Of a stretch of 64,000 nt of DNA, positions 1 to 13,400 are shown one piece after another. The notes under the pieces were generated by a model. The model saw only the letters and a program-made list of their open reading frames with translations, was not told the DNA's origin and did not search any database. This stretch comes from Liquidambar formosana (lineage: Eukaryota; Streptophyta; Magnoliopsida; Saxifragales; Altingiaceae), in NCBI GenBank assembly GCA_039720395.1, contig CM077832.1, positions 24,143,607-24,207,606 of the forward strand, read 5' to 3'. The first letter of the stretch is position 1. Each line of letters begins with the position of its first letter. The translations under genes and the position numbers were made by a program.

Positions 1-968
1 CTCATTGTAGCTACAAGCCCAATGACATCATCAAGAAAGGTTCATATATTTGTAAATTAGGCATAACTCATCAAAGATATAGCATGAACCGTTTCACCTA
101 CTCTACTCTAAACGAATTTGTGAGCACGACTCATCTTCTTTAAGCATGAATCATCTTAATCTCCAAATATATATACAGTGAAAACCATTTCATAACCATT
201 GTATTTAAAATCACAAAAATTAAACACAATTTGAGATGAAAAAAACACTAAAACTAATTGTATCAATAATACAATCCTCCTAGTTATGCAATCCTCATAC
301 ACAAATAATCAAATCCACAACACAATACAATAAAATATACAATACTTGATTAGGGTTCCATCTCCACCCTAAGACAAAGATTAGTTGGCCATGTAGAAAC
401 CAAGAACTAGTTTCTCTCCTTTGCCATCTTTGTATCTCCTCCTCTCCTTTTGTTATGTGAATTCCTTTGGTATTTATAGGAGATGGGGAAAGGATCTAGT
501 TGATCCCACAAGTCAAAAGTAATGCCCACTTTCTTTGAATTCTTGGCTGCCCATGTTCTTACTTTGACAAATGCTGCCAGATTCAGATTTTTGCAAATAA
601 GTCCACTTTCAGCTCATTTTTGACTTGGAAGACGTTTGAATCAGGAAATGCCATAAACTAAACAATTGTAGTTCTTTAAGTCCTCTTTCCAGAAGCCACA
701 ATTTCACCCAAATCGGATATGAGAATCACAAGTTATGGCCAGATTACCAAAACTTGGTCAATCTGTCCAGATTTGCTGCTGATTTTGGGATCATGAATTT
801 CTTTGCTTATCTTTGAATTTCAGCTGCTCAAATCTTCAAAATTGTTAACCCAACTCTTGTTGCAATTCCATGAAGTTTTAGGCAAGTGGGAAACCCATTT
901 CAAGTTGCATTTATTAGCTTAAGTAGTCCTGATTGTCATCTTTTCTGGTATAAACTCAACAGTCCTAC
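1..968 (-). mobile_element. Candidate LTR, left edge cut by the window
   Basis: Read on the minus strand, this stretch starts with TGTAGGACTGTTGAG at 968. It carries a good TATA-type promoter (CTATAAATACC, about 470-480) followed by pyrimidine-rich sequence, which is the layout of a plant LTR. No coding sequence is seen. The other boundary and any matching LTR lie outside the window, so whether it is solo or part of an element is unknown. It could instead be ordinary intergenic DNA with a promoter. Confidence 0.38.
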
Positions 969-1068
969 AATAAATCAAGAATACTTTAAACACACCAAAT
1001 TAAATACAATAAAATAACTAGAAAATATAAATTAGGAAGTAGTTTCAATGAATATTTTGTGCTTATCA

Positions 1069-1452
1069 GTACATTTAAGCTAAACATATTGTATTTGTTT
1101 AATAAATTATGACTGAACAATTATAAAAAATTTAGTTGTTATATCTCGAACAACGATAAAATGTTCGATATAAATAATCTAAACATTTTAGATTTATTTG
1201 GTAAACCAATTCTGAATCAACCATGATTCATAAATGAAACTCAATTTCTTTTGATGGGGAAAAATGTTTAGTACATTTGAGATGAATATATTGTATTTGT
1301 TTAGTAGTACATTATGACTGAACAGTTGCAAAAAATGTAGTTGATATGTCTCGAACAACTTTATAATGTTTGGGTGAAATAGTATAAACATTTTAGATTT
1401 ATTCGGTATACCAGGCCTGAACAAAATGTGATTCACAAATAAAACTTAACAA
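1069..1452. repeat. Tandem duplication, two units of about 202 bp
   Basis: The unit starting GTACATTTAAGC at 1069 recurs at 1271 as GTACATTTGAGA. The same order of blocks follows in both: TATTGTATTTGTTTA, TTATGACTGAAC, TCTCGAACAAC and AAACATTTTAGATTTATT. The copies differ by many substitutions, so the duplication is old. No function is apparent. Confidence 0.75.
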
Positions 1453-2429
1453 ATTATGACGGAAAAAAACGTATCTTTTCGCATTTGAATTGATAATTTA
1501 CTTCTCCATTTTTCAAAAAAGCATAAAAACATGAACAATAATTAAAGTTTAATAGATATTATAGATTAATTGTTAGGGTTTGTGAGAGAGTGAAGATATG
1601 TGAATGGAGGAAGCAAAGGTCTTTTATGATTATAATTATATATAGTGGGTGTGTAAAGCAAATTTGTGTTTTTATTTAAATCACTTAGTCCTTAACTGTC
1701 ATTTTACTCAATGATAGAATAGTAATAAAAAAATTTCACATTAAATGATGTGTGTAAAAAAAAAAAATATGTGATGTCAATAACCGCACCCTTAGTTTTT
1801 ATGATTAATCTTAAATAGTATGGTTAAGTGTGGTGGCAATAGCCGGCCACTAAAATAAAAGGGTACATAAAAAAGAGATGAACAAGGAAGGGACAGGCAT
1901 CATGTTTGGTATTACACAGAAATAAATATGGATTTTTTCTCTAATAGTTATTAAAACGGTGTCATCCACTATCTTTTGCTTTGTTTGAGCAATTATTTAA
2001 CATCTAAGAAGATTGGAGGCTCGACACATGTTAAATTCTTATTGGAGAATGATATGAAGCGATTACCAGACTTTGAAGTATCTAGAAACAATTACGTTGG
2101 ACAAGAAGAAGAAGCATAAACACATGAGAAATTATTTAACATCCAAAAAGTGTGGAAACATTCCACTTACACTTTTTCAAATCTCATTGGAGGCAGTTTA
2201 CAAGCAAAGTCTATAAAGGAAGGCCACATCGTTCAATAAAGCCCAACATCAAACAGAGTCTTTCAATTATTTTACTTCACATTAACCTGAGGACTTAGAG
2301 ATTTCTCTTCTCACCTTACCTCTCCATTATATTAGATTAAATTAAGAAATATTAGGAGTCTAACTTCCTCCCTCCCATACTAATAAAGCCCATAAAGTCA
2401 ACTAGTGTAATAAATAATGCTACGGAGGT
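1453..2429. other. AT-rich intergenic DNA, no gene seen
   Basis: There is no coding signal on either strand. It contains a short poly(A) at 1757-1767 and otherwise unstructured AT-rich sequence. It separates the tandem repeat from the LINE. Confidence 0.6.
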
Positions 2430-4020
2430 AATGTAGGTATTGACCTTGATGTTATTAAAGCTCTTGATACATTGGAATGGAGTTTTCTCTTTAGAGTGTT
2501 GGAAAGATTTGGCTTCAGTTTTGTGCAGCTTAATTGGGTTGCTGTCATTTTATGCTCCGCCCAATTGTCTTTTTTAATTAAAGGGTCACCTTATGGCTAT
2601 TTTAGTTGTACTAAAGGAATTAGACAAGGGGACCCTCTCTCTCCTTTGCTATTTTGTTTAGCTGAAGAAGTCTTAAGTAGGGGGCATTGCTAACCTAGTT
2701 TTTTTTTTTTTGGGTACATTGGGAGGGGTTTGAACTCCTAACCTATCCTACTCTTATCTTTTTCCCCACCCTCCCTCACCACTAGGCTAGCCCCAATGGC
2801 TTAACATTGCTGATTCTAAGGTGCTCCCTATTTCATCTCAGTGAAGTGTTATTGCTCCAACTCATTTGCTTTATGCATTGCTAACCTAGTAGCTGATTCA
2901 AAGGCACAATTGCTTGCTTGAGATCCTAAATGAATTTTCTGCAGACAGGGTCAAGTTTCTGGGCAAATTATTAGTAAAACTAAGAGTTGAGTTTTTATCA
3001 GCAAGGGTGGTCTCGCAGAAAGAACCCTATTACTTCTTTGTTAGGCATTTCTTAAGGTTCCGCACCTTTCATGTACCTAGGAGTTCCCATATTTGAAGGG
3101 AAGCCTTATAGGGTTTATTTATAGGGTATTGTTGATAGAGCGAAGTCTAAATTGGAGGGTTGGTAGTATTAATTTCTTTCTACTGTAGGGAGGTTCAGTT
3201 GCCTTTTGCATTCTTGCATTATTTATGCTTGGCTCAAGGCTCTTCTCAATCAAGTGCAGCTCCGAGTGACGAACTTTATAGGGTCTAGTAATGTGGCATC
3301 AAAGAAACTAGTTACTGTTTCTTGAAAGAAGCTTTGCCCCCCTCATGACGAAGGAAAGTTGGGTCTTAAATGTCTGCTTAGTCTTGATAAGGCTGCCCTT
3401 TATAAGCTAGGCTGGGAAATTCTTACTAAAGATTGCTCTTGCAGTTCCTCTATGCAGGCCAGATTTCATCTTGAATCTATATAATATTGCAATTATTATA
3501 AAGCTTCATCAATTTGGCCCAGTCTCAAGCTACTTCTCTCTCATATTCGCATTAATGCTCAATGGATCATTGGGGATGGTCAGAAGGTTGACTTTTCCCA
3601 TGATAAGTGGTTGGGTGAATCAATCATTATAAGTAGCATATTTCATCTTTAGTGGCTGTTAATTTTCGTTGCCGTCTTGGTTTCATTCAAAATAAGAAAT
3701 GGGCTATTCCTGTTGTCTTCTCTAATGGTTTTCGGGTATGGCAGATGAATCTAAATATAATTTAATTTGGCCTTCTATTCCTTCAAGGGTTCAATCTTTC
3801 TCTGCAGCCTATTCTCACCGCCGGCCTTCTCTTCCTGCAGTTAATTGGTTTGCTCAGCTTTGGAAAAATTTTATTCCACCTAAAATTTTCACATTGGTAT
3901 GGAGATTGTTGTGGGATCGTCTTCCAATGATGATCAGCTTCAAAAAAGAGGCATTCTTCTTGCATCTTTCTATAGTTTATGTCAGAAACCTTGCCATGTA
4001 GAAGCCTTGAATTTGATCAC
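2430..4020 (+). pseudogene. Broken L1-type LINE: reverse transcriptase and zf-RVT remnant
   Basis: Conceptual translation in shifting frames gives the core of a plant non-LTR reverse transcriptase: LEWSFLFRVLERFGF, then KGIRQGDPLSPLLFCLAEE (about 2613-2673), then a thumb-region motif matching YLGVPIFEGKPYR near 3073-3110. Further on comes the C-terminal zf-RVT block, W.NFIPPKIFTLVWRLLWDRLP (about 3860-3925). The endonuclease half is absent, so the copy is 5'-truncated. It has many frameshifts and stops, and no poly(A) tail is visible. A SINE interrupts it at 2700. It lies downstream of the host gene, on the opposite strand. It cannot be active. Confidence 0.85.
2700..2800 (-). mobile_element. 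tRNA-derived SINE inserted in the LINE
   Basis: Read on the minus strand, it has a box-A-like TAGCCTAGTGG near 2790, a box-B-like AGTTCAAACCCC near 2727-2738, and a terminal A tract (the T run at 2699-2711 on the plus strand). That order is the layout of a plant SINE. LINE coding sequence resumes right after it. The block GCATTGCTAACCTAGT occurs at 2685-2700 and again at 2875-2890, which is either a target duplication or a LINE-internal duplication. Confidence 0.62.
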
Positions 4021-4281
4021 ATGTAGGACGTCCCTCATGGATTGGACGGTGCAGAGCTATACACAATAGCCATGTACACGTGCGTGTATGCCATGCACAC
4101 CTCCACACCATCCAATTTGTGCAAGAAATCCCACAGGTAATCATTTCCCAGGATGGTATTACAACATGGTTAATAGCCTTTCAAAATAAACAAAGAAACT
4201 CAAATAACCTAATGACTTTTCCATGAGTTAATATATGTAATGATTCATGTAAGAATTGAACTTGGAAATTAATCATTAAAG

Positions 4282-4434
4282 TTAGCTAAGCAAACTATTC
4301 CAACGTTGTTTAAGGGCCTCATATGCTGGCGAACAAGGAAGAGCCTGCATTCTGATTCTTCCATCAATGGCTGTTTCTGTTACCAGGCCCAGTCTCACCA
4401 ATGTATCCATTGCCTTATCAATTGGCATTTCAAC
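4282..4434 (-). CDS. DUF3754 gene, terminal exon
   Basis: The acceptor is GTGCAG at 4435-4440 and the exon starts in phase 0 with [20 protein letters not shown]. It ends [15 protein letters not shown] then TAA (4282-4284), giving 50 codons plus stop. It forms the C-terminal helical tail of the protein. No canonical AATAAA is obvious just downstream. Confidence 0.85.
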   Translation of the reverse strand, partial: VEMPIDKAMDTLVRLGLVTETAIDGRIRMQALPCSPAYEALKQRWNSLLS

Positions 4435-7400
4435 CTGCACACATGACGACCCAAATATCAATGAATGCAAAGGTCAGCACTACTAAATAATAGCTCTTTT
4501 TTATTACCTTTTCTTTAAACACATCATACATGAACCTCTCACATTTGTCTCCAACAATTTTGCGACAATTGACCTGCAGTGGGAGCAGTTCAAGGTGATC
4601 TACTCAGGTAACAACATGCCCAGAAAAGGATTGCTAGAAAGTTCCTCTGAGTCTTCTAAAATAACATGTGTAATCAAAATAACCTAAGCAGAAGTTTAAG
4701 TCACCCAGACATTATCACAAGTAGCATAACAAACATTATACAGCATAGATAAGTTGCCAACTGTAAATGCAAGTCCATGCTGTTGAAAACCAAGATTACA
4801 CAGAAAGCAGGCTCTCAGGAATTATGATTAATGCGAGAATAATGGTGGACAGATTAATTAGCAGAAACCCAATGGGTTTAGACCAAGGATCAACCTGGAG
4901 TTAGCATCCTTTTTTTTTTTCTTTTCTTTTTTTGATAGGGAGTCAGCATCCTTTTTGCACAAGTTAAAAATGACAAATAGTTGGCCAAATTCAAGCCATT
5001 AACCTGGGTTTTATAAAATTAAACTAAAGAACAATATTACACCAAACTCAAGAAATCGCTTCTAAATGCTCTACATCTTGAAACATTGTTCAAACTCATC
5101 TGAGGTTTATTCTTCTACTGCTATCAATTGGATCCACTGCACTCCAATTCTATCTCTATCTTTAAGCTGCTCAATGAAATCCTATTTAAGATTGTTCTTG
5201 ATCATTTTTACTACCTCCGTCCCAATTTCTTTGATAACAATTTCCATTTTGGGAAGTCCCTAAATGTTTGTTAACCAAGACAAAACATTATTTTACTTTC
5301 CCAATGTGTCCCTTTCTACATTTAAAATTACAATTACTCTAATCATAACACAAAATAAAGCTAAAGGGTAAAATTGGAAAGTTAAAACCAATGAGTCACA
5401 TGACAATGCATTAAGTAGCTCACCTTAATATGTGTGCCCTAGTCAAAGTGGCTCAAACAATTTGGGATGGAGATAGTATTTCTTTGTGCAAATCCTTAAC
5501 CTATACTTTTGCTTTTCTGATTCTTCAAAATTCTCTACCTCAATAGTTAGTAAATTACAAGTCTCATGCATGAATGGCTCCTAGGCTTCTTAGCTTCCAA
5601 GGAGGGATATCTGGTGAAGCAATATGAGATGAAGAAGAGGCTGAGTTTCAAAATAAATGTTGTGGGTTCACACCTTTACTTTCTTCCTCGGAGAAGAACG
5701 GTTTATTTTGTTAATCTTCCTTGAAAATGAGAGGCAATTTCTTCCAAACTTAAGCTGCATTGTCTATAAAATACTAAATCTGCCAGCTATAAATTAATTT
5801 GTCTCAAGATTATATATCACATAAGCCTTTTATCCAGCGCTATAACCCACAAAAATAAAACTCCCTTTTCTTATCTAGCTTATGCATTCTTGTATCTAAA
5901 TGTGAGTATGGCTTTATTGTGACAACTCTAGACATTTTAGTTAATTAAAGCCTTACCCGATGATTATGTGATGACATTATAATTATTGATGCTTTGGTTG
6001 ATATGATTATAAATTATGATGATAGTGATATGAATGTATTGTTAGTATTATTTGTCGGCATTATTAATATTGTTAGAGTATTAGACTTATGTTTTTTATG
6101 CTTTATTTATCTTCCCTTATGCTGAGGGTATTATTGTAACTTCTCTTATTATTGGTTTCATATGTATATATAATATACAAAGGAAGAGAGGGCACGTATT
6201 CAGCACCCTTTCCTTCACAAACGTTTTATTCTCTTCTTCCTCTTCTCAACCTTCAACTAAACTCTAACCCTAATCTCTTCTACCTAGCATTCTAACTTGG
6301 TATCAGAGCCAAACACTCGATCCCTACGCGTAGAATTTGAAGAGTGATTCCACAGCACAGAAGAGAAGACCAGAACAGTACCTGCTGACATCAGCAGGCT
6401 AGATGCTGATGTCATCGGATGACATCAGCAAGGTGAGTTGACTCTTCCATCCTGGTCGACTCACCTAGGGCTTTCTTCAGGACAAGTTTCATCTTGTTTG
6501 GAGCTTGTTTGGTATGTTTTTTCTTTTTTTCTTCTATTTTCTGGAATTTCGATGATTTTTCTGGGACCCTTGTTTTCGGGGCTGTTTTGTTGGATTTTTT
6601 TGCTAGGGGTAGCATCTACCAGTGTCGATTTGGTGTAGAAAGAGTCCTCCTTGTGTTGGTTTGATGATTTGAAGGAGTTTCTATATTCTACTCCTTGTTG
6701 AAGGTGTCGGCACTATTGTTTTTTTGATATGGCCACCCATGTATGACACTATTGTTTCTTTATGCCACAATTCTGGTTCTGTTAAGTAGTCTGGTGTTCG
6801 TTTCGATTTGTAAGAGGTTTGGAAGGCAGAATTGGTTGATTTGGTTCCAATTTGTGAGTGTCTTTTTGAAGTTTTCTATTGAGCCTAGTATTCCTCAGTT
6901 GCTTCATCTTCTTTTGCTTCTTTAAGGGGCTGTGTGGTTGTTTTTGATCTGGTTTTGTGGTTTGGCACCTTGATTTGTTGAGATGGCAGAGGAGAAATCC
7001 ACGTCTAAGACTACTTGGCCAGCCTTAATCATCAAGGATCATGATTTGCCTAAATCTATTACATCCAAAAAGTTGAATGGATTGAATTACATGGCTTGGG
7101 CACATGCTGTTAGAGTTCACTTACGTGGACAGCAGATGTTGAAATATTTGACTGATAATCCCCCAAATTCTAATGATCCAACTTATGAAGATTGGATGTG
7201 TGCGGATTCACTGGTTATGGGCTTGCTTTGGCACAGTATGGAACCTCACATTGCCACCACTGTTGAATTCTGTGATTCGTCCAAGAAGATTTGGGAGTTT
7301 ATCGCTGATTCTTTTTCTCAGCAAAGCAATGTCTCATGAGTGTATGAGTTGTATGAGCAAATCTTTACTACCAAACAGTTTGGGAAGCCGTTGGCTGAGT

Positions 7401-10400
7401 ACTATATTACTCTTAAGAATTTATGGGATCAATTGTTACAACATTGGCCCTTTACCACTGATTTGGAGCAGCAGAAACGTCATTGGGAGGAGTTTATGAT
7501 CTCTTGTTTATTGTCTGGATTGGACTCTGACCTTCGTAGTTTTAAGGATTAGATCCTTGCTAGTGAGACCTTGCCTACTGTTGCTAATGCGTATTCTCGG
7601 TTGTTGCACTCTTCTTTGGGCCAACATTCTACTCTGTCTGGTTCTACTCCTCCCTTAGAGACAAATGCTTTGGTTTCTAATAGTGGTAGTCGAGGTGGTT
7701 TTCAAGGGAATTTTCGTGGTGGCCGTGGAAGCCGTAATTTTTGAGGTAATTCTCGTGGTGGTGGTCGTTCTAGTGGACGCGGTGATAGGAAATGTGGCTA
7801 CTGTGGTGGCACCAATCATACAGAACCGTACTGTTTTAAAAAATATGGCAAGCCTAATTATGTGAACTAGGTCACTGATGGCCTACCCCTGTCACAACCA
7901 CAGGCCCAATCCCAACCTTCTCTTGGATCTGAGGCTCCTAGTTCTATTTCTCGTGAGGTACTTGGTGCTCAGCTTGGCGAGTTGCTCCAGCATTTGCGCA
8001 CTGCTCTTCCTCTTCCACAGTCATCTTCTTCCACTGCTACCTTAGCTAATTCAGGTAATATCACATGTATAGCAGCTTCACCTAGATCGTGGATTATTGA
8101 TTCTGGGGCTAATAATAATATATCAGGTTTATCCTCTTGTTTTTCTAATTTAACCCCTATTGATCATAATATTGTGTTAGCTGATGGCTGTTCTCGGTCT
8201 GTCCATGGTAAAGGTGTTCTTCATCCCATAGATTCTTTATCTTTACCTTCAAGCCTTTATGTTCCTAATTTTCCTTTTAATTTGCTTTCTACCAGTCAAT
8301 TGACTAAAGCCTTATAATGTCACATTATTTTTACTCATTCGTCTTGTATTTTCCAGGATCCCAAAACCAAGAACACGATTGGTTCGAGGCATGAGAAAAA
8401 CAGCTTATACTATTTGGATCCTGGTGGCTCTGTTTCCTTTGGTTCGTTCGCCTTGACTGTTGTTGTCTCTCCTCTCCAACTGGCATTTTCGCTTGGGTCA
8501 TCCTTCTTTGGCTAAACTTAAGAGAGCTATTCCTTCATTGAGTCCTGTGTCTACATTGGAATGTGAGGCTTGTCAGCTAGGAAAGTATCACCGTAGTTGT
8601 TTTCCCAGTAGTGATCATATTAGTCTTTTACATTGGTCCACACCCTTCTTGTACTTCTACTTTAAATGGTTTTCACTACTTTGTTATTTTTGTTAATGAT
8701 TATCCAAGAATGACATGGTTATTTTTAATGACAGATCGATCAGAATTGCTTCATGTTATTCATCAATTCTATAATGAAATTTTTGTTCAATTTGATAAAC
8801 TTGTGAAGGTGTTTCGATCTAATAATGCTTTAGAATATACTCAGATTGTTATGCATTCCTATTGTGTGGATTGAGGTATTATTCATCAGACTAGTTGTGC
8901 ATACACTTCACAGCAGAATGGTGTTGTTGAACACAAACACCGTCATTTACTGGATGTTGCTCATACCTTAATTTTTCATATGAATGTTCTTAAACACTTT
9001 TGGGGTGATGCTGTTCTTACTGCATGCTATCTCATTAATAGAATGCCTTCTGTTGTTTTACATAATAAGTCTCCTTTTTCGCTCTTATATCATCATCGAC
9101 CCCCTTTCTCGCTTCCCCTATATGTGTTTGGTTGTGTTGCCTTTGTTTATATCCTTGATTCTGGTCAGGATAAATTATCTCCTCAGGCTTGCAAATGTGT
9201 TTTTCTTAGGTATTCCTGTACCCAAAAAGGCTATCGTTGTTACAGTTTTGAGACTTACCGGTACTATGTGAGTGCTGATGTCACCTTTTTTGAGTTTACC
9301 TCATTCTTCTCCCCTACTGATCACACCTTCTCCTTTGATCTCATTTCTTGTTACAAGTGGGAGCCTTCTCTTTCCTTTCCTACTCTCCCCATGCCTATGT
9401 CTCCACCTATTATCCCTTCTTTTCCTGATTCATCTCCGTCTTCTAATCTTCCATTGCAGGTATATCAGCGATCTAAAAATAGGCGCGTTGTTTCTTATGG
9501 CCCTATTCCTCCATCTTCTCGATTAGCGGATCTTGGCTTGTTTCCTTTGTGCAATGATGATTTACCTATTGCCCTTCGCAGAGGTAAAAGGACATGTACT
9601 CAACATTCTATTGCTCAGTTTTTATCCTATCATCGTTTTTTACCTTGCCTGCACTCCTTTGCTTGTTCTTTGTCTTTTGTTTCTGTTCCCTCTTCATATC
9701 AGCAGCAGGCATTATCTTCCTTTGGCTGGAAGCAAGCTATGGATGAGGAAATGAGTGCTCTTCACAAGAATTAAACATGGGAGCTCACCTCTCTTCCTTT
9801 TGGGAAACAAACAATGGGCTGTTGTTTGGTTACACTGTCAAATATCTTCCCAATGGCTTTGTTGAGCGCCTTAAAGCCCGCCTTGTTGCTAAAGGTTACA
9901 CCCAGACCTATGGTGTTGAGTATTTGGAGACTTTTTCCCTGTTGTTTGTCTCAACTCTGTTCGGATTTTGCTTTCTGTCACTATTAGTCGATCTTGGCCC
10001 TTATATCAACTGGACATTAAAAATGCTTTCCTTCATGGTGATTTTCACGAAGAAGTGTATATAGAACAACCTCCTGGATATATTGTTGCTGGTCATGAGC
10101 ATCTTGTGTGTCGGTTGAAAAAAGCATTATATGGTCTTAAACAATCACCTCGTGTTTGGTTCAATCGCTTTAGTACTGTTGTCCTTCAGTATGGTTTTCA
10201 GCGCTCTACTTCTGATTATTCAATTTTTGTTCATCGCTCTTATGCTCATACCATTGTTCTGATTGTTTATGTCGATGATATTATTATCTCTGGGGATGAT
10301 TCTATGAGTATTGCAGCTTTGAAACTTTATTTGGGCCAGCATTTCCAAACGAAAGATCTTGGTGCTCTTAGATATTTCCTTGGGATTGAGGTTACTCGTT

Positions 10401-13400
10401 CTTCTCAAGGTATCTCTCTTTTTCAACGGAAATATATCCTTGATCTTTTGTCTGAGACAAGCTTCTTGGGTTCTCGTCCTATTGATACTCCCATGGATGC
10501 TACTGTTAAACTTGATGGTGAACAGGGTGACTTGTTTGCTAATGTTGGTCGCTATCGTCGATTGGTTGGGAAGTTAATTTATCTCACTGTTACTCGTCCT
10601 GCTATCACTTATGCTGTTGGTGTGGTTAGTCAGTTTATGCAAACTCCTCGTCAACCTCATTTTGATGCTGTTTATCGCATTTTGCGTTACTTGAAGAGTG
10701 CCCTGGGAAATTGTTATTGTATAAGCCTTCTTCTTCTTTAGCTATGACAGGATTTAGTGATGCAAATTGGGCAGGTAGTCGTTCTGATCGTCGGTCTACT
10801 TTTGGGTATTGTACTTTTGTTGGGCGTAATCTTGTTACTTGGCGTAGTAAGAAGCAGGCTGTTATTGCTCATTCTAGTGCTAAGGTTGAGTATCGAGCTA
10901 TGGCTCATACTACTTCGGAGTTATTATGGGTTCGCTCCCTTCTTCATGATATGGGTGTTGTTGTTCCTATTCCCATGCAGATGTATTGCGATAATTAAGC
11001 GGCTATTTTTATTTCCAACAATCCTGTTTTCCATGAGGGCACCAAGCATATTGAAGTTGACTGTCATTTTATTCGAGACTTATTGTTACGGAAGGAGCTT
11101 GTTACTCCTTATGTTCGCTCTGATCATCAGCTTGGTGATATTCTCATGAAACCTTTGGCTTGTGCTTCTTTTCAACAGCTTTTTTCCAAGTTGGGCATTT
11201 TTTATTTGTATGCTCCAGCTTAAGGGGGAGTGTTAGAGTATTAGACTTATGTTTTTTATGCTTTATTTATCTTTTATTATGCTGAGGGTATTATTGTAAC
11301 TTCTCTTATTATTGGTTTCATATATATATAATATACAAAGGAAGAAAGGGCACGTATTCAGCACCCTTTTCTTCACAAATGTTTTATTCTCTTCTTCTTC
11401 TTCTCAACTTTCAACTAAACTCTAACCCTAATCTCTTTTACCTAGCATTCTAACTAATATTATACTGTTACTATTATTATTAGAATAATAATTATCAAGG
11501 TGCCATAGCCCAAAACACTAATTCCACAGCAGCTAATATTTAATATACTAACTGGACCATTTAAATGGCCTTGCTCACTTTACCCTCACGCACTAAAGAA
11601 AATTGTCCCCTAGAACTCCAGAAGATTCATTATCACTGAAGTAAAACTCCATCTGACCTTCAAAATGTGAGAGCCATTGCCATTGTGGGGGTGGGAAACC
11701 TAGCATTATACGGCTCCTTCTTTAATTTAAGGAAACTAACAATGATGCTATCGCCATTGTTGTATGGACACAAGGAAGATTAAGAGCTAAAATAGTTAGA
11801 GAGAAAGACCAGAGAAAACCTTCATGTACTTGTGGCCCGACGATTTTTTTCCTCCGACCAACATAGTTTTCACCATCCTAGCATAATAAAAAAATTCAAA
11901 ATTAACCAAAAAAAAAAAAAAAATCTACAAACATTACAACAAAATTCTATGAAAGCTCCCCCCTCCCCCCCAAAAAAAAATGATGGTTTCGGATTGATTA
12001 ATTAGTTTAGATGACCCCATAAGCATGGCTTCATCTACTCAAAGCACACACTATACAAAACCCTTGAAATCCCCACCTCAAATGTGGAAACAATTGGATC
12101 CGAATCAATAAGAAGGGCCCACCTAACCGGATCAAGTAGGTTTGCAGACAGTTAGGGCACCAACAGATAATCATCGTGGGTTTGGATGAGCTTACAGATG
12201 ATCAAGTCTTTCTAGTGGTAAAGGTGGTGATGGCGATCTCTTCATTTGTATCATGGTCTAATCAAGTCCACTTGTAGAGACTCGCCGCGATCTACTATCT
12301 CCTCCATGTGCGGCAGTGGATTGATGATGGAGTGCAATCAACAATCCCTTCCATTGGTCATTTTTTCTAGAAGAGCTTGGAGATAGACATGGGAGAGATA
12401 CAAGAAAAGAACAAAATGGACGAGAGAGAAAGGGTAAACTTGGTTTTGACTATTGTTAAAAAGGGAAAAATGGTCCTTTCATTGGTTATATTTTTGCTGT
12501 TGTGGAAGTAGTGTTTTGAGATGTGGCATAATCACCACCATAATTATCAACGTTGTCATTATTATTATTATTATTGTGATTATTATTTGGAGTTCTTGAT
12601 ATTTATGAGATATGTAGTGGGTTTTCATGGGTGGATGAGGCAGCATACATGGATGTATGAAAGAGGTTTAGACTGATATGCTCATATAAGCTGATATGTA
12701 ACGGTTTGGGAAGCTTCCAATATGCCTGTATGCCCGATACTCCATGTGTACAGGTATTTACACCATAATGGATTGATAGGCAATGAACTGTATAGTATTA
12801 GTCCGTTATAGGCCATTACACTTTAAAAGTCACTACTAGCCTTGTTTTGCAGGGGCGATTACACTAAGGTGCACGTGTGCGTCTATGCAACCACTCAAAT
12901 AATTTTATTTTATTTTATTTTAAATTTGGATAAGTAAATTTATGTAGTGCTTTAGCCTTCATTGAGAACAAATGGTTAATTTTGATTAAATTTAGTTAAA
13001 TTTTGATTAATTTTGATTAAATTTATTAAAATACACCACTTTTGTAGATTATATAAAGTTAAGGTTTAGTTTATTATTATGTGCAACCATTAAGAGGAAC
13101 TTTGTCCCATATTGGGTACAGGGTGTTAGGAGTGGTATATAAGTAAAGATCCTCATCTCTAAAAATCACCTAAGTTTTTAAAGTATGGCGTCGATCTTAT
13201 GTCCTACTTCATCACCTTTATTCAACCATGTCCCCATTTTTTTAGGATCTTGTTCTACATTGGGTAAACATGGGTGTCAGGATATAAGCAGGTTTCACGT
13301 CTCTAAAAGTCACCTAGGCATTTTAAAATATGACATGTTTGTCAATCTTATGTCCTTTCATCACCCTCTATCAACAATGCCAATATGTGCTCCTACTTTT

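Larger units (their letters stand above)
6066..11460 (+). mobile_element. Complete but inactive Ty1/copia retrotransposon
   Basis: A 5385-bp element (6071-11455) flanked by the 5-bp target duplication AATAT (6066-6070 and 11456-11460). The order is 5' LTR, primer-binding site TGGTATCAGAGC, leader, gag, protease, integrase, reverse transcriptase, RNase H, purine tract AAGGGGGAG, 3' LTR. Integrase precedes reverse transcriptase, which defines copia. The two LTRs differ at about ten positions by eye, mostly C/T or G/A, so the insertion is not very recent. Gag and pol carry several stops and frameshifts. It lies antisense to the host gene within its largest complete intron. Confidence 0.95.

Noticed and set aside
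4282..4470. A separate small gene of 62 codons
   Set aside because: The frame is the last exon of the DUF3754 gene plus intron read-through; phase and content join it to 4508-4573.
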